Part shown: in pieces, positions 60,604-64,000 of the stretch
How the letters are laid out: each line of letters starts with the position of its first letter
How positions within the stretch are numbered: the stretch's first letter is position 1
NCBI GenBank assembly: GCA_022539475.1
Contig: VCMS01000023.1
Coordinates: 248,001 to 312,000, forward strand
DNA from: Gracilaria domingensis
Lineage: Eukaryota > Rhodophyta > Florideophyceae > Gracilariales > Gracilariaceae
Direction of reading: 5' to 3'
Length of the DNA: 64,000 nucleotides
The notes under the pieces: generated by a model
Told to the model about the DNA's origin: nothing
The model's database searches: none
Seen by the model: only the letters and a program-made list of their open reading frames with translations
Translations under genes and position numbers: made by a program

Positions 60604-63600
60604 GATGCCGTAGAGGACAATACGCCAGAAGAGGACTTAATAGAGAAATTAATAATTTATCCAAAGCTATTGAAGAACTGAAAAATATAAAAGACTCTGA
60701 CTTGATAGACTCTGGGGAGAACGTTAAGGAAATAGTACAACGTCCTATGAAAAAATTAAGAACCGCATCCGATAAAAAAATGCTTGCGCGTACTGCAAAG
60801 GTTCAAACTGTATCCACACTTGGAAAAAACACAACAGCAGTTTAAGTCATTATATTGCCTTATCGAAGAGCTGCAATTTTAAAATATTTTGCGATTTCTG
60901 TCGTATCAAATTTTACACTACTTTTGAGTATCATCTTCATTTAGATACTTCCGTTCATAGGAAAAAGAAGGCACAAGTACCACGCCGATTTAAATTTGCT
61001 GTTGCAAAACATTATGTGCCGAAGTTAGAACCTGTACCACACACTATTCCTGAATACGCTAAAATTAAGGAAATTGTAAACGACTGGAAAAAGTCCGACC
61101 AAGAAAACCAACAGTAAATAAAGAACGTTTTCATACCAAACCGTATTGCTTCTTAGTGTTTATGCCAACGTAAAGTAACAAATCAAAAATTTAAAATTTG
61201 TAACCAAAAGTAGTGTACGAACTGTATCCACATTATATATACCGACTTAGCCGAATTACAAAACAAAGTAAACGTCCTAGGACAACAGTTAGCACAGGTG
61301 ATGCAACATAATAATCACTTTAAAACGCTACTTACTAGTCACGAAAATCACTCCAAAAATCTTAAAGCTGGAAGGCCAGAGAAATTTAACGGAAAGTATG
61401 GTAGATCATTTCTACCATTAATTGAAAACCTATTCAAAAATACTCAAACACCATTACCGATGAGGAAAAAATTATGTATGCGGTAAGCTTTATGACAGGA
61501 CAAGCATTAGAATGGTGGGAACTCGTAAACGGAAATAACGAAAACGAAATCTTAAGCTCCACAGATTTCAAACAAAGACTCCTAGAATACTACGAGCCCG
61601 CAAATTGGAAACTCAATGCAAGAAAAATACTATCAAATTTAAAACAATTTGATCATTTAAGTACTGTCTCCTACTATAATAAAGAGTTTACAAAATGGTT
61701 ATTAGTAGTGCTGAATATGTCAGCAGATGAACAGTTATTTAACTACAACTAGATAAGTGCATGTTGTTCAATTCATATGCAAACAAATAAAATTACAATA
61801 CAATACAATCAGTGCTTTGAAAAGCGAGCTTCTCAAAGAAGAAAACCCGCGAAGCTCCTTCGACAACCCAGTTAGCGATTGAGTCAATTTTAAAATAAGA
61901 AAACTTTGAGCTGGTTCACTTAAAGATGTTCTAACACTAAGAATTGTTGTATTTCATAAACGTATTCTTTCAAATTCTGCTGTTAAGGTTGCCTCTTTCC
62001 AATAACTATTGCAAAGGATTACGAAATAATATCCGAATTAAAAGTGAACGCTCAGGGGCTATAAATCTAAATGAAGCAATGAAATTAGCTGATAGTATGG
62101 ATCATACATATCGTTCGAATACTAATTTTAAGAAACCTTGGATTCCAACTCATCGAGAGGATTATCGAAATAGGCGTGATAAACCATTTCCAACGGAAAT
62201 TGGTAATATCCGTCGCTATCAAGGCAATAATCGTCTGAATCACCAAGAAAGGTCCAGCCACATTGAAAAGACTTATGCTTTAAGTGCTATCAAAAAGGCT
62301 GCCGCCGTTGGATGCGAAAAAGAATTATTAACCAAAAGAACTGAATGCACGGGCAAATATTGAAGGTCGAGCGTCGAAATCTACAGAAAAGGCCTATGTA
62401 TATGACAAAAAGAAAAACAGCAAAAAATAAGAAAACAAGAGGAAGAAGACAAAACAACTCTTAACATGTGTAACCTGAAGAAAAGGACTGCTTCAAAACT
62501 ATTAGTTTATAACAGAAAAGCTTCCACAAAAGACGTTGATGAATCTTGTGATATCCTTATTGATTGCGGTTGCGAAGACATATGCATATTAAAAGAATTT
62601 GCAGACAAATCTAATTTCCAAAGACAACACAGTAATATCAAAGCAGAGCTTTGGAATGGAACATTGGTTCCCATGGAACAAATGTTAAAAAACTTTATCT
62701 ATTAAGATCGGGCAGGCTCAGTTTGATATTGTACCCTATATTGTGGATTTAATAGGTTATGATATTATTCTAGGGCTAACCTGGTTGGAGCACCGTAATC
62801 CACAAATTAATAGCAAAAATAACTCCATGAAAGTACTCCTTAATGGAGAAAAGTTTGATCTGGACGCAGAAACAGTCCAAGCACGGTTCTTCCACGAGAA
62901 ACTTGTACTAAGTAAACACAAGTGTATGAAGCTCCTTAAGAAGTAACGAAGTGAAATATACTACGTAGTACTTCAACATGAAAAGAACATGCAGATTATC
63001 TAAATAAAAGCAAAGAACGAAACACACGACAATGATATTGAGAGAATACTTAAAGAATATAAGGATGTATTCCCGAAAGACCTTCCGAAAGGATCACCGC
63101 CAAGAAAAATGGTTTAATTGGAGATTAAAATCGGAAATAATTCCTGCCTAATGATGGGACCATGTACAAACTGTCACCCGCAGAAATTAAAACAATGAAG
63201 AAGCAATTAGAACATTTAATAGGTCAAAGATTTACAAGACCCAGCATAAGCCAATGCGGAAGCCCAATATTATCTACATCTAAAAAGAACGGCTTGTTAA
63301 GAATTTTTGTTGACTACAGACCCTTGAATAAGAAAACTATAAAAAACAAAGTTCCTCTACCCCGTATCGATGAAGTCTTGGACCAAATTGGAGAAGCAAA
63401 CTACTGTATCTCTCTTGATCTAAGAGCAGTCTATAACAAGATACAAATTAAGAAAGAAGATATAAAAAAACTGCCTTTAAGACAAAATATAGTTTAACTG
63501 AATACCTGGTGACTCTTTTTAGATTAACAGGTGCACCACGATGTTTTCAAACACTGATTAATACAACTGTAAGACCTTATTTGGATAGGTTCGTAATGGT

Positions 63601-64000
63601 ATACCTAGATGATATTTAAATCTATAGCAAAACGAAAAGAGAGCACTTCAGACACATAAGAACCGTCCTAAACGTATTGCAAAAATCCCAATTATATGGT
63701 CGAATGTCTAAATGCATATTTATGAAGTAAGAACTAGATTATTTAGGGCATATTATTTCTAGCAAAGAAATTAAACCAGATCTTAAGAAAGTGGAAGCTA
63801 TAAACAAATAGAGAACCCTAACAAACGTCAAAAATGTTCAAAGCTTTTTAGGTATCTGCAACTATTATCGTACGTTTTGCAAAGATTATGCATAGATTGC
63901 AAACCCAATAAGTGACCTAATGAAGGTTAAAAATCCCTTTCAATAGGAAAAAAAGCAAGAAACGGCTTTTAATACTTTAAAGAATGCACTGGCACATTCA
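60604..64000 (+). mobile_element. Element B (AT-rich Ty3/gypsy type), right part, decayed
   Basis: Continues from 48664-49211 across the element A insertion and runs past the window end. It is plus strand, AT-rich and unlike host genes in codon use. Parts visible by short conserved stretches: Gag-like (about 61300-61760, EWWELVNG...LEYYEP), protease-like (about 62540-62790, DILIDCG) and reverse transcriptase (about 63160-63740, IFVDYRPLNKKT, YCISLDLRAVYNKI, a YLDD-type box near 63605). It is clearly broken, with many breaks, so it is an old insertion. No 3' LTR is in the window. Confidence 0.85.

Noticed and set aside
1-64000. tRNA and rRNA genes
   Set aside because: I looked for A/B box and T-loop patterns (GTTCGA-type) and found only matches inside coding sequence or without a cloverleaf. 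A covariance-model scan would be decisive.

Overview
The window is eukaryotic nuclear DNA, most likely from a unicellular (porphyridiophyte- or rhodellophyte-type) red alga. The evidence is indirect. Genes are compact and mostly intron-poor, with occasional short GT-AG introns (about 56-109 bp, possibly 48). Several predicted plastid proteins begin with a transit peptide carrying a phenylalanine near the N-terminus (MAHAAF, MPAAF, MLTF), as known for red algae and glaucophytes. The gene set includes a Cyc8/Ssn6-type TPR corepressor, a GT8 glycosyltransferase, a nuclear-encoded bacterial-type UvrC and a DUF2301-like plastid membrane protein. The species assignment is inference.

Layout. 0-5 kb: a small plastid-targeted protein, a RING protein and GC-rich non-coding DNA. 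5-11 kb: repeats built on a GGC-ACA-GCC stem-loop core, a divergent Crypton-like pair (tyrosine recombinase and a GCR1-like DNA-binding protein), a 154-bp tandem repeat and a cluster of perfect hairpins including a 121-bp palindrome. 11-17 kb: MYND/ankyrin protein, APS kinase, an MIR-less protein O-mannosyltransferase (2 exons) and a secreted disordered protein, all on the minus strand. 17-20 kb: a very GC-rich divergent promoter region, then the Cyc8/Ssn6 gene. 25-36 kb: GT8 enzyme, a gene-poor stretch with two abutting long palindromes, two uncharacterised minus-strand proteins and a possible multi-exon gene. 36-47 kb: Mpv17/PMP22 protein (3 exons), DUF2301-like protein, cyclin, proline-rich protein, UvrC and a 3-exon coiled-coil protein, separated by GC islands.

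47-64 kb is mobile DNA. An AT-rich, decayed Ty3/gypsy-type element (B) has been split by a young, whole-looking 11.4-kb Ty3/gypsy element (A, minus strand), which has 2.1-kb LTRs and a 5-bp target duplication (ATATT). Element A has unusual parts: an antisense ORF inside each LTR, an array of GC-rich hairpins in U3, two internally duplicated novel domains, and a Gag start codon lying inside the LTR upstream of the primer site. Beside it lies a 550-bp foldback structure built from the LTR of element B.

No CRISPR, rRNA or convincing tRNA was seen. Positions of splice sites and starts were read by eye and need transcript support.
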